A program made the translations under genes and the position numbers. 64,000 nucleotides of DNA from Galdieria partita (Eukaryota > Rhodophyta > Bangiophyceae > Galdieriales > Galdieriaceae): positions 124,001 to 188,000 of the forward strand of contig BQMJ01000039.1 in NCBI GenBank assembly GCA_025991245.1, written 5' to 3'. Positions 10,574 to 20,602 of the stretch are shown piece by piece (the first letter of the stretch is position 1; the number at the start of each line of letters is the position of its first letter). Below the pieces are notes generated by a model. It was given only the letters and a program-made list of their open reading frames with translations. It was not told where the DNA came from and made no database searches.

Positions 10574-11215
10574 TCATACGAAACCAAAGCAATCAGGACA
10601 AACCATTAGAGCGCTGCCTCCACACTTGGTACATACTTGTCTCAGATTCTTTCCTTTGTATATAAATTTCAATTTTGAAAAGTTAGCAAGCTCAAAAGTG
10701 GATGCTACGGCCTGTTCATCGAATAGTTGTCTGCTTCTGCTGTCGTAGCAGTTACACAATGAACAAGGAATCACTCCAGAACCTCTACATCTGGGACATA
10801 AAGTCCTTTCAACACTCTTAAAGTCATTCGTATAATTACAAGTACGAGAGTTATGTCCCATTTCACCACAGAAACTGCATCTTCTTGCAATCTTGGTTTT
10901 TCTATTCAGGACATCTCTTGAGGGAGTTGAGATTACTTGTTTTGAAATAGATGCTGCAACTTTAATACAAACGTAGCTAAAAGAATATCCACGCAGATCA
11001 TTTCTCACTTGAAATATATTGTAATATTTAAAGCCTTTGAGAAGTGAATATTTGACGAGAAGATTCGAGTCCAACTTACCTGTATGTAAACATAACAAAC
11101 TCCTTTTTCCTGGATATTCCTTTCTATAGATAATCCTTGAGGAACCAAGAGTACAATTCTTTACAAGTACACTGCAAAATAGGAGACATTTCTCTGATAA
11201 CTTGCTTGTTTTCAT
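10574..11215 (-). CDS. Zinc-knuckle plus DnaJ-type cysteine-rich protein
   Basis: Open from the ATG at 11215 for 213 aa. Residues about 122-135 form a CCHC zinc knuckle (CSFCGEMGHNSRTC). Two pairs of DnaJ-type zinc motifs follow: CPRCRGSGVIPCSLC and, at the C-terminus, CTKCGGSALMVCPDC. There is no J domain. Such cysteine-rich repeats occur in small plastid assembly factors (BSD2/ORANGE-like), but the knuckle combination is unusual and the function is not assigned. A canonical donor after LHTG (about 11080) could be used to remove roughly 120 nt in frame, which would shorten the protein to about 173 aa. Confidence 0.65.
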   Translation of the reverse strand: MKTSKLSEKCLLFCSVLVKNCTLGSSRIIYRKEYPGKRSLLCLHTGKLDSNLLVKYSLLKGFKYYNIFQVRNDLRGYSFSYVCIKVAASISKQVISTPSRDVLNRKTKIARRCSFCGEMGHNSRTCNYTNDFKSVERTLCPRCRGSGVIPCSLCNCYDSRSRQLFDEQAVASTFELANFSKLKFIYKGKNLRQVCTKCGGSALMVCPDCFGFV

Positions 11216-11708
11216 ATAAAATTATTGAGAAATCGATCCGACATATATAGGAATCGATATCAATGAACTTGTGTTTCCACAATCTTTGCGAGATTACAAA
11301 TTCACATTGGATCGATTGGGAGGCGGTTTCTAAGAAGTGCCATTCCTATTGGATTTAAGTGTTGTTGAAGAATACACAAAGCTATTCTTTGTTATGTTGC
11401 ATATATTATGATTCAGAAAGAAGGCTGGTTGAACACAACTCAATAGAGAAGCTAACATTTCTGTTTATAAGAAAGACAAACAAATTTTCAATCAATACTT
11501 GAAATCATTCTAATATTGACTCGGACGATGGCTGCTTTATGTACAATGGGTCGTTCTTCTGAACTTTTGCATACTTTTGCCTTGCACTACTCTCCTCTCG
11601 TGTTTTTTGGTAAGAATAACCAAAGGGCAATTAAAAGGTTTGCAACAAGTTGGCAAGTAAATAAATGAATGTTGTTATCCTTTTAGAAAGCAAAAGTTTT
11701 TCAACGGA
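11216..11708. other. Intergenic / possible 5' exon of uL23m
   Basis: No full gene is visible. A candidate first exon (ATG at 11528, 28 codons, followed by a GTAAGA donor near 11612) could belong to the ribosomal gene that starts at 11709, but no acceptor joins it cleanly in frame. Confidence 0.3.
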
Positions 11709-12278
11709 ATGAAATCTCATCAAGTAAAGTATTCTTTCGTTGTTGATGCGAAATCAGAAATTCTTTTTGTGATGCCATTTCCGAAAGTATTCTTTCCTGA
11801 CTTTTCTCTTCGGTTGCGTTTTCGTTTACCAAAACACGTAGTTGAAAGTTCTGGACCAGAAAATGTACAGGTTGAAAGAGTAAGAAATCCTCTTTGTTTT
11901 ATTGGACAAGTTTAGGCTCAATTTGTGCCTTTTGAGGATCATACTTGGACTCGCGTATTGGCTTTTCGAACAGAAACGACCATGACCAAGCCAGAAATTC
12001 GTCAGATTCTGGAGAAACTGTACGGATTTGAAGTTGAAAAAGTACATACAAGTATCCGTAGAGGCAAAACATACTATCTTCGTTATGGTCGTATGGGACA
12101 GTTGATGGCAACTCCCAAGAAGTTGAAGACCTCCCCCTTTAAAGTAGCATACGTTCGTTTAGCAGAACACATCCGAGTGCCCAAGTCACCTTTGTTGGCT
12201 TTGCAAGAAATGGGAGAGAAAGTTCCAGCCTCCCTATTTCCAGTTAATCCGGATACTTCTGCTTCTGAAAGTAGATAG
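11709..12278 (+). CDS. MRPL23: Mitochondrial ribosomal protein uL23m
   Basis: Exons 11709..11879 and 11916..12278, joined over a 36-nt intron, give 177 aa. The uL23 fold is recognisable: KVFFPDFSLRLRF aligns with the start of mitochondrial L23. After the splice come TKPEIRQILEKLYGFEVEKV (the conserved helix and strand contacting 23S rRNA near the exit tunnel) and SPFKVAYVRLAE. The insert between strand and helix and the C-terminal tail fit the mitochondrial rather than the plastid form. The intron is short, has a length divisible by three, and contains no stop, so retention would add 12 residues. The true start may lie in an upstream exon. Confidence 0.8.
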
Positions 12279-12522
12279 TTACTTTGGAACTTTGGATCGT
12301 ATTTTTTAAGCTTGTGACAAGAGTAATGGGACATAAGTTTGTTGGAACAGTCAAAGTGAATATATCCAGGATGCAACTATGACAGAAATGATTGTTTGTT
12401 CCAGTGCAATGTTCCAAAGTTGTCTTTTAGCAGATGTAGTTATTTTCCTTTACTGTTTTGTAAAAGTAATTTTGCCATCCAATAGTACAAAAGATGTGAA
12501 GTAGGCCAAACGATTTGTTATT

Positions 12523-15500
12523 ATGTTCCGCTGGAAACTTTTCCGATTCTTTTACGTAGAACAAGTTGCCGGTTCTCTTGAAGACTCAAACGCACTTATA
12601 GAGTCGGATCAGAATAGATACGATGATAACAACAAAGAGTTGCTTCCTTTCTATAGACTGGTTTCTTCTCGAGCTTTTAGGCAATCAGCCCTGCTGTGTT
12701 TTAAGAGACCTCTGACAACCCAAAGCAGAATATTGTTCTTGCGACGGCCTAATGTTTTAGAAACTTTTTACTTTCATTTTTCATACAATTCCTCTTCAAC
12801 GCAAGAACCCAGCTTTGGGCACGGTATTATAGAAGTATCCAATAGTACTTTGTGCGATGCTGCAGTTCCTTCGATAGTGGATGATTTTGTCGTATATGTT
12901 GGATTCGAGCTTGTTCGTAGTAGTTTTTCTAGTTTAGATAGAGAAAGAAACCTTCTCAAATTATATCATTGGTATTCCAGTTATGAACAAACGAGTTCAA
13001 CTCAAGATTCACATTTGGATGCTGGAGGTATATTTTATCCCCAAGTTGCCAAGTTAGTTACCACAGTGCACTTGAACTATGAAAGCAGACCAACTGCAGT
13101 TGCTGTGGATAGTCATTGTAACAATGCTGCGGTGGGTTTTGCAGATGGAACAGTTTTGGTTCTTATTGGAGACATAAAAGTAGATAAAACAAACAAACTT
13201 CGGATTCTTCCTGGCGCTGGAGAAACAACGGGACCTTTTGGAGTTCATTTTCTTTCTTTTGAGACAAGTTTTTCATCGTGGACGCCGAATAATTCAGAAA
13301 TGAGAATATTTCTGACCACATCTTCTTCAGTTGCAGTTATCAAAGTTGATTCTCTTACTTCTTATCACAGAGAAGTATTAGATAGAAAAGGAGGTGAACA
13401 AATGCGTTGTTCTGTTATGTTTTCTATCGATAACAATTTAGACGAAATGTTTGTTGCTCGAGATGAAGCCATCTACTTTTTCCATGGAGATGGTCGTGGT
13501 CCTTGCATAGCATTTCCTTGTCTATACTCGCAGGTTTGCTCTAAAAATAATTATATTATGGTAAATAGAATATTTCTGATAAAGAATGTACTCAAATGAG
13601 ACATGTTTATAGATATGCAATGAAATGGAAGATGGAGAGTGGATGATTTATGATATGAAGCATAAACTAATAGCGTTTCGAGAAAAGGCGCCTTGCAAAA
13701 AGTTGGCTTGTTTGTGTTCCATTTCGTTACCAATAGAAATATTTCGCAAAATGGAGAAAGCTGATCATGTTGGAACCAGAGAAATTTATTTTTTGCTCAT
13801 ATCTACTGACGGTCGTTGTTTTGTTTTGAGAGAAAAATCGGTTCGAGAGAGAGTTCATTTACTCATGCAGAAAAGATTTTATGAAGCTGCAGTTGCTTTA
13901 GCCAGAAATAGTGCATTAAAGTTTCCTTCAGAATCTTCTCGGCAACTTATGTATGAAGTTCTTTTGGAGTTTGGAATTCATCTCTTGGGAAGAGGTGACT
14001 TTGAATCTGCTTCTAATCAGTTTGTAGAAGGGATACACTATGGTATTCCTGCATCTAAAGCAATCAAGTTGTTGTGTGATCAACCTTGTACGAAAAAAGC
14101 TCTCATTCGATATTTAGAAGCTTTGCACTTGCACGGTGATGCAAGTCTTCCCTATACTCGAGTATTGCTAACTTGTTACAAATATGAAAGATTGGAGAAT
14201 GGGAGCATGTTGTCTGATGATGCTCAATGGATAGAAGAGAAACTTTTAAGTGATATTAGCCAACATCCATTGTCCAAGCAGGATGCAAGAGAACTGTGTG
14301 AGTTGTGTATTGACGCAGGGTTAGTAACATTGGCTCACGAATTTGCTTGGTCTTTCGAGATATACGATATCTTTTTGGAACAGAGTCTAGAAAGGAATCA
14401 ATCCAACATTGCCAACGTGTTTGAACAATTTGATAGTTTAGAACCTGCCAAAGTATTGGAATCATTGGAATCTTATGCAAGAAGATTCTTTGATTGTTCT
14501 TCTATTCATTTTATGAAATGGTTGAGCAACTGGACTTGTCGTTTGTTTTCCAATTCATCTTCAAGTCAGCAACATTGGGAAAAGTTTATTCAAACTATAT
14601 GTCACATATATATAGATAATCCACGAGGTTTGGTAAAATTCTTCGAAAGTATATTCAACTCCGAAATAGATAGTTCTCTTGTATTTTGGGACGTGAAAAC
14701 TATACGTCGTATGTGGTTTGAATCTCTTCTATTCACAGATTCGATGAAGTTTTTGGAAATGGAGGAAAGAATCCCTTTCGAACAGCAGAATTTGAAAGTA
14801 ACTGAACCATATTTTCTTTCAACGCTATATGACAGTACAATGCTTATTGAAAAAACACCACATTCTGCACGGGACAAGATGAACAATGCACACAAGGCAT
14901 TGAGTTTATTACAAAGTTCGCGAGTTGGTATTGATGACATGGAAGCTTTGTCTCTTGCAGAGTTGTATGGACATGCTCCTTGCATGGAATATTTGTTTGA
15001 AAGAACCAAAAAGTATTCCGATTTGGGTCACTTGCTCTTATTGAAGAAAGATGCCGCCTCGTTGTTGAGAGTTTGTCGCCGACATGGCACTCGCGAACCA
15101 AATTTATGGATACAATTGTTGCAGTTCTTTGCCTCCCTTTATAAGGAGGATGTTACTCAAGAAAGACAGCGAATTCCGGCTATTCTTCAAGAAATTATCG
15201 ATGCGTTGGATCGTTCTGGTATTATGACTCCTTTGGGTATTGTACAATCTCTCATGAATTGTTCAAATGGAAAGATACCACTTCCTATTATTCAGAGTTA
15301 CATGGAAAGAACACTGAGCGCATTAAGATATCAACTGGAAGAAGAGGAAGCTACTCTGAATACTTTAGAGAGTCAAATGCGTACTTTAAAGGAAGAAAAG
15401 AACAAGCTTGATGGCTCAGTTATGATCATTCAGAATGATCGTTGTAGCAAATGCGGTGTTCAACTTACTGTGCCATTGATCCACTTTTTGTGCGGTCACT

Positions 15501-15781
15501 CTTATCATATAGACTGTCTAGTGGATATGCAGTCGAGTACAAAAAGTGTCTCGACAATGTTGGGGAGTGCTCCTTATAGTGGTCAAACTACTGAGTTGCG
15601 AGTAGACACAAGTTCTCTGAGTTGTTCACTTTGTGAGCGAGAATTTGAAGGAATTGTATCTATGAAGGCAGCTTTTGAAGATAGAAAACGGGAGCCAGAA
15701 GACTTTTTCCGCTTTATCTCAAACAGCAAGGACGGTTTCAATACCGTTGTAGAGTTTTTAGGACGGTGCGTATTTTCCTAA
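12523..15781 (+). CDS. VPS11: VPS11, class C core subunit of HOPS/CORVET
   Basis: Exons 12523..13533 and 13613..15781 give 1059 aa (human VPS11 is 941). The N-terminal half is a beta-propeller-like region, with AVGFADGTVLVLIGDI and SALIYFF-type strands. The middle is a clathrin-heavy-chain-like alpha-solenoid, with QKRFYEAAVALARN, HLLGRGDFESASNQF and RVCRRHGTREPNLW. A coiled coil near residue 920 is followed by a RING-type finger (CSKCGVQL, CGHSYHIDC, CSLCERE). The ending NTVVEFLGRCVF matches the family. It acts in vesicle tethering and fusion at endosome and vacuole. A serine-rich insert separates the RING cysteine pairs. Confidence 0.9.
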
Positions 15782-16082
15782 GTTGAAATACCTCAAAAGG
15801 CCTTTTGTGTGCGCACAGTTTCATCCGTTACTTCCTCTTTTCGTTCAGTAAAGGTCAGTAACTGTGCGCGAGTATAGTTTAGCCTTCTTGGTTAAGAACA
15901 AACAACCAATTTGAAAGAAGCCATAATAGGCGGTTGCCGCTCGACCGTAAAGAAGGCATACAGACTTTGGTATGACATATGCAGAACAGTAATGAAAAAC
16001 TGAGAGTCTATTTATTAAAGTTAGTTGTTTTCTGAACAAGAACGCTTTCTAGCAACAAGTTGACCGTAACCCAACAAAAATT
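15782..16082. other. Intergenic between convergent genes
   Basis: This is the 3' flank of VPS11 (rightward) and of the EF-hand gene (leftward). No coding potential was recognised. Confidence 0.5.
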
Positions 16083-16460
16083 CTAAAAATCGACATATTG
16101 AGCGACGGCAGTCAACAAGTCATCCAATTCCTTACCTATCCAGTCAATAATGCCACTGCTATACAAACTATCTACAGAAAGTTGAGCAAATAAGTCTTCC
16201 AAATCTCCTTCGCTAAATAGCGTAGATAACAACTCTTTGAGCTGTTTGATAGAGATTTTACCATCTTTATCTTGGTCGTATGACAAGAACAGATTGAGAA
16301 CATTTTCTATTTCTTTCGTGGATACAGACGGTGGTGTTGTTCGCTTTTCGAGGGTAAAGACACAGTCTGTTTCCTTGCCTTCTAAATTTTCTTTTTGTGA
16401 CTCTTCTAAAGCACTTAGGTCCAACGAACAACGAGAGATATTTCTAGATACTTGTTCCAT
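16083..16460 (-). CDS. Small EF-hand-like protein
   Basis: Single exon, 125 aa from the ATG at 16460. One EF-hand loop is clear at about residues 62-73 (DQDKDGKISIKQ) with flanking helices. The Ca-ligand positions 1, 3 and 5 are Asp, but position 12 is Gln instead of the usual Glu, so calcium binding may be weak. A second, degenerate helix-loop-helix may follow (LEDLFAQLSVDSLYSSG). The N-terminal 50 residues are Ser/Glu-rich and look disordered. The partner and pathway are unknown. Confidence 0.7.
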   Translation of the reverse strand: MEQVSRNISRCSLDLSALEESQKENLEGKETDCVFTLEKRTTPPSVSTKEIENVLNLFLSYDQDKDGKISIKQLKELLSTLFSEGDLEDLFAQLSVDSLYSSGIIDWIGKELDDLLTAVAQYVDF

Positions 16461-16981
16461 TCTTAGGACTCTCCGTTATCAACAAGCAATCATCACTTCA
16501 GTTTCAACTCTCGCCATTGCTACATCGATCTCGTTGAAACGTGTTTAGCAAAGCAACGATAATTGTCATTCAGATGCCACGTGGAATCGAGAGACGGCTC
16601 TATTCATTTCCATTCAACACGTGGCAGGACTTTTCTTTCTCCAATGAAAAGCATTGCCTTGTTCTCGTTCCTAAAAGATGAGTGTGACAACAAGCTCATC
16701 TTGTGTTGGATCTATGTATATTATTTGAAACAACCTTTCCTTGTTTATCTCTACAGCGATCTCCCTATTGCAAAATCAGTTTTCGATAAAGGTCTTTGAA
16801 ATTGAAAATTGAAGATATTGCTAAATAATGTTGTTATCTATGCCAAGTTGCCTTTTGAGCCTTTCATTCCTACAACGTAAGCGTCTTTGGACTAGTTGAG
16901 ATCCTTTTTGCAAACATCTTTCGAAGACATTCTTGGCGTCCAATTTTTTTGAATTCCATTGCGCCAAAACATTTCCATTCC
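16461..16981. other. Divergent intergenic region
   Basis: This is the region between the EF-hand gene (leftward) and DCC1 (rightward). Short open frames exist on both strands but show no family motif. It presumably holds both promoters. Confidence 0.45.
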
Positions 16982-18103
16982 ATGGAAACACAACACACAC
17001 TGATATTCTCGCAAGACTTCTCTCCAGAAAGTATTTTGCTCATAGAATTGGAAGAAACTCTTCTAGAAGTAATTGAAAGCAGAGATAGTGCTGCATATTT
17101 TGTAGGCGATTTCAGCCAAAACGAGGAACAATCGTCTTGTAACAGAGCAGACGAAGCGTACGTTTGCACAGAAACAGAAACCTTCAAAGTGTTATTTAGA
17201 GAAAGCTCCAATTCAATACTTCCAGTTGAAGCAAGTCAGTTGAATGCCGGTTCTCGAATTTCTCAGGTTCTTCAGACTTTTCCAGTTCCCGTCATCACAT
17301 TAGTCCATGGTAACTTGGAGTTACTGCCGACTGGACCCCGAATTGGCGTTTTGAGACGACTAATTGACAGTCATCGGTTAGCTAATAACCTAGTCAATCT
17401 TTCTGTTGAAGAAATCTTGGATAGAGTTCAAATCAGTAGAATGCAGCTTAATGATGAGTTGAAGAGAATGCATATTGTTCCTGTTGAAGACAACTTGATG
17501 ATTTTGAGTTGCACTGAAATTGACCGTGCATTAGATGACATCATCTCTACAGGAACTCTGCAAAAGTGGGAAATGCCTCTTCGTTTGCCTCCTGCGAAGG
17601 ACATTCTTAAATATTGCGGAGACCACAATCCCATTGTAATACGACATTGTCTTGATTTCTTTTGCATTCCTAGATTTGATGAATGTTTGACTTTAGATGA
17701 ATATTCTGTATGTCGTTTCAAAGCTATGGTGCTCCTCCAAAGTTACAATGAGAAAAGCCTTTCTTTAGAATGGAACACTTTTGAGACAAAGTGGCAAAAT
17801 ACAGTACCTGATTTCTTTCAGCCTCGTATGGAAATGCTTTCTGGACTTGCAATATTTGAAGAGGTTGGTCCTAAAATGTTGATTCATGCGTTGTTTGAGT
17901 CACATTTACCGGAAGATATTGATGGTCGTGTAAGAGTGCTTTTCCAGAAGAAAAGTAATTGGACTCTTGAAGAGCTCGAGCCTTATTTATTACCGGTCGT
18001 ATCAGATATAATGAAGATTGAACACATCTTAAGAAAGCATTGTCGTATTCTAAAGACCATTCATAGTTTAGGAGGTGGTATGAAATTTTCTGTTCGTCAA
18101 TGA
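16982..18103 (+). CDS. DSCC1: Sister chromatid cohesion protein DCC1
   Basis: Single exon, 373 aa from the ATG at 16982. DCC1 features are AYFVGDFSQ near residue 40, a CNRADEAYVC-type strand followed by VLFRESSNSILPV, and the winged-helix C-terminal part with WTLEELEPYL. DCC1 with CTF8 and CTF18 forms the alternative clamp loader that promotes cohesion and replication checkpoint signalling. The stop codon (TGA at 18101-18103) overlaps the ATG of the next gene by the sequence ATGA, which is very unusual for two nuclear genes on one strand. Confidence 0.85.
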   Translation: METQHTLIFSQDFSPESILLIELEETLLEVIESRDSAAYFVGDFSQNEEQSSCNRADEAYVCTETETFKVLFRESSNSILPVEASQLNAGSRISQVLQTFPVPVITLVHGNLELLPTGPRIGVLRRLIDSHRLANNLVNLSVEEILDRVQISRMQLNDELKRMHIVPVEDNLMILSCTEIDRALDDIISTGTLQKWEMPLRLPPAKDILKYCGDHNPIVIRHCLDFFCIPRFDECLTLDEYSVCRFKAMVLLQSYNEKSLSLEWNTFETKWQNTVPDFFQPRMEMLSGLAIFEEVGPKMLIHALFESHLPEDIDGRVRVLFQKKSNWTLEELEPYLLPVVSDIMKIEHILRKHCRILKTIHSLGGGMKFSVRQ

Positions 18104-19067
18104 GTCGTTCAGCATTGCGATATTTGTATGATAGCCAAACGCTTTGGAATCGTCTCGTTGGAAGTTTTCCACAAAAGAACAGCTCTCCTTTTTTCGTTAT
18201 ATGTGGAAACAATGTTATCGAACACCGAGACAAGACTTTAAAGACTGCGCGACAGATAAAGGAGATTGTAGAACAACTCGATATGCCGTGTATTTTTAAG
18301 AGCAGCTTTGACAAGGCCAATAGAACTAGTCACTTGTCCTTTCGTGGTGTTGGAGTGGAAGTTGGTCTTGAGATTTTAAAAGCCGTGAAAGAAGATACCA
18401 ACTTGCCGGTTTTAACAGATGTTCACGAGACTGTAGGTAAGATTTTTGTTGATCCAGTATTCTTCAGTGTTCACTAGGTTCTTAGTGGCAGTGTGAAATA
18501 GTTTCTGAGGTAGCTGATGTGTTGCAAATACCTTCTTTCCTCTGTCGACAGACTGATTTATGTCAAGCAGCAGCCCAAACTGGTAGAATAGTGCATTTGA
18601 AAAAGGGAGAGTTTGCATCACCAGCAGTAATGGTTGCTGCTGTTGAGAAGGTTCGTGCTACAGGCAATGATTATGCTATGGTTTGTGAGAGAGGATATTG
18701 CTTTGGATATTCCGATCTTGTAGTGGATCCTCGCAGTTTGGTTCGTTTACGAATGGCCAAGTGTCCCGTAGTTATGGACATTACGCATGCACTTCAGCAG
18801 CCAAGTAGTAGCATTGTAAAGGATGGTGCTATCGTGAGTGGTGGCGAACGATATTTGATTCCAACTATTGGTAGAATGGCAGCAGCAGTTGGAGTTGATG
18901 GTATTTTCATAGAAGTTGATGAAGAGCCAGATAAGGCTCCAGTAGATTCTAAGACACAATGGCCACTTTCTCTTTTAAGGCCATTATTGGAAGAACTTTT
19001 GAACATAGCGAAAGTGAGTCGAGGAAAACGCTACTCTTATAAGGAATCCAATCATGAAAGTTTGTAG
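18100..19067 (+). CDS. kdsA: KDO-8-phosphate synthase
   Basis: Exons 18100..18432 and 18486..19067 give 304 aa. The sequence matches the plant form: FFVICGNNVIEHRD, FKSSFDKANRTS, TDVHETWQCE (made by the splice), IPSFLCRQTDL, CERGYCFGYSDLVVDPR, DITHALQQPSSS and FIEVDEEPDKAP. The enzyme condenses phosphoenolpyruvate and arabinose-5-phosphate to Kdo-8-P, the sugar of bacterial LPS and of plant rhamnogalacturonan II. No other usable ATG precedes the catalytic core, so the start overlapping the DCC1 stop appears to be real. There is no clear targeting peptide. Confidence 0.92.
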
Positions 19068-19191
19068 CAAAAGAATATTCTTTGTTCGAAATAAGGGCAG
19101 TTTGTATTATGACTGTTATTACTTTTAGGATTATACTTATCTAAAAATGATCAATTTACAGTAGAAATATTCTATCAAAATTGAAATGTGT

Positions 19192-20207
19192 TTATTCCGA
19201 TACTTGCACTTCCACATCGTTTCCTAACAGCAGAAAAATCAAAAAGCTGGTTGCTGCAGCTATAATGAAATTTCTGTTTCTTGCTTTGCGTGCCTCTTCG
19301 ATAGGAGAAGTTTCTTTCTTGGACGAAAATACTTGTTTGGTTCTTTGAACTGCTGCTTCATATGCAGTCCTAATAGGACTGGTTTGATTGGATTGATTGT
19401 TCTTTTCAAAATGTTGCATCTCATCCATTCCATTCGAGAAGTAGGTTTGTCTAATATTTTCTACAAACTTTAACAGGTTGGGATACTCAAGTATCATTTG
19501 TCGCAATCTTCCATGTGGAACAGGCGCATACAATTGTGCAACAATTTCACCAAAAACCAAAGCATCCAATAAACGGGGAGTATCTCCATAGAAATATTTG
19601 CGCCTTTCACCTAATCGTGTTGATAACACTTCCAAACACTCCTTCGCTACTTGATATATTTGCCCACGTTGAATCCACGGCTAAAAAGCCAAAGTTGCTT
19701 AGCTGGGAACCGATTCGAAACTTGGATACTTACCGTCACATTCAATCTTTTTCGGATTTCGTGTCTTTCCAATCTAGTTAGAACATATCTGACTGGCAAA
19801 CTTGCACTTTGATATCGCACTTTGCTTGTACAACGATTAAAGTTATTATCTGCCAGATACCATTCATATTGCCTAACTAAATCTAAGCGATCCAAAATCA
19901 AACAACTAAAGGCTTTAGTTTCCGCTATCTGTGCAGGAGTTAAACCTCCATAAGCGTCATAACCAACCGAGCTTAGTGCTTCCACACAACTTTCCAGACC
20001 AGGAACGACCACATCTTCCTTATCACTAGCAACTCTTAAGACAGGCAACTCATTTTGTTCGGTCATAGAAGGACTGGCATCACCCGGAGAAACAGCATAA
20101 GTGACATCAGCAAATCTCAATAAAGTTTGTAACGCCGTACACTTTGGGCAAGTACTTGGAATGCCCCAGGCTCCTGAATCTTGGTAAAGGATAATTTGTG
20201 CAGACAT
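19192..20207 (-). CDS. Metaxin / Tom37-like outer-membrane import protein
   Basis: Exons 19734..20207 and 19192..19680 give 320 aa. The layout is a thioredoxin-like N-terminal domain (residues 1-75, with CPKC in place of a GST active site), a helical GST C-terminal domain containing RKYFYGDTPRLLDALVFGEI, a linker, and a single hydrophobic helix near the end (FIIAAATSFLIFLLLG). This tail-anchored GST fold is that of metaxins and fungal Tom37/Sam37, which act in the SAM complex inserting beta-barrels into the mitochondrial outer membrane. The assignment rests on architecture plus the Y-F-x-G-D-x-P-x-x-x-D-A motif. Confidence 0.75.
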
Positions 20208-20602
20208 TTCCTATAAAGCTACTTTAAAGTGTAACTTTCTTCTTCAGTGTCGTGCCAACTGAAACTGACATGAACACCGTAAACTACTCGACAAATTTTT
20301 CAACAAGAAATGAATTCAATTGGCATAGCATCATGTGACAAGCAGCATGTAGATAAATAAAACTTCAGAAAAGAGAATGATGATCATCAAAGTATGTTGG
20401 AGTAGTCAAGAAGAATTGCATTTCAATGAATATTGCAGCTATTTAGAAGACAAGTTGAGGCCAATGTATTTATTTCCTCTTTTAAGTCAAATTTTGCCAT
20501 CAAAGATTGAATTACGACGACACACCTAAAGCGAGAATAAGTATGTTTCGGTTTGCAGTTTGGAAGGATACTTGAGGGTTCTGTATATTTTATCCTCATA
20601 AT
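20208..20602. other. Divergent intergenic region
   Basis: This is the region between the metaxin-like gene (leftward) and the SAPS gene (rightward). No coding potential was recognised, and it presumably contains both promoters. Confidence 0.45.

Noticed and set aside
15775-15860. Possible extra last exon of VPS11
   Set aside because: A donor after LGR could join a further exon, but the unspliced end GRCVFS matches the family better.
16563-16799. Rightward open frame of 78 codons upstream of DCC1
   Set aside because: No motif, ends before DCC1, and no splice join found; likely chance.
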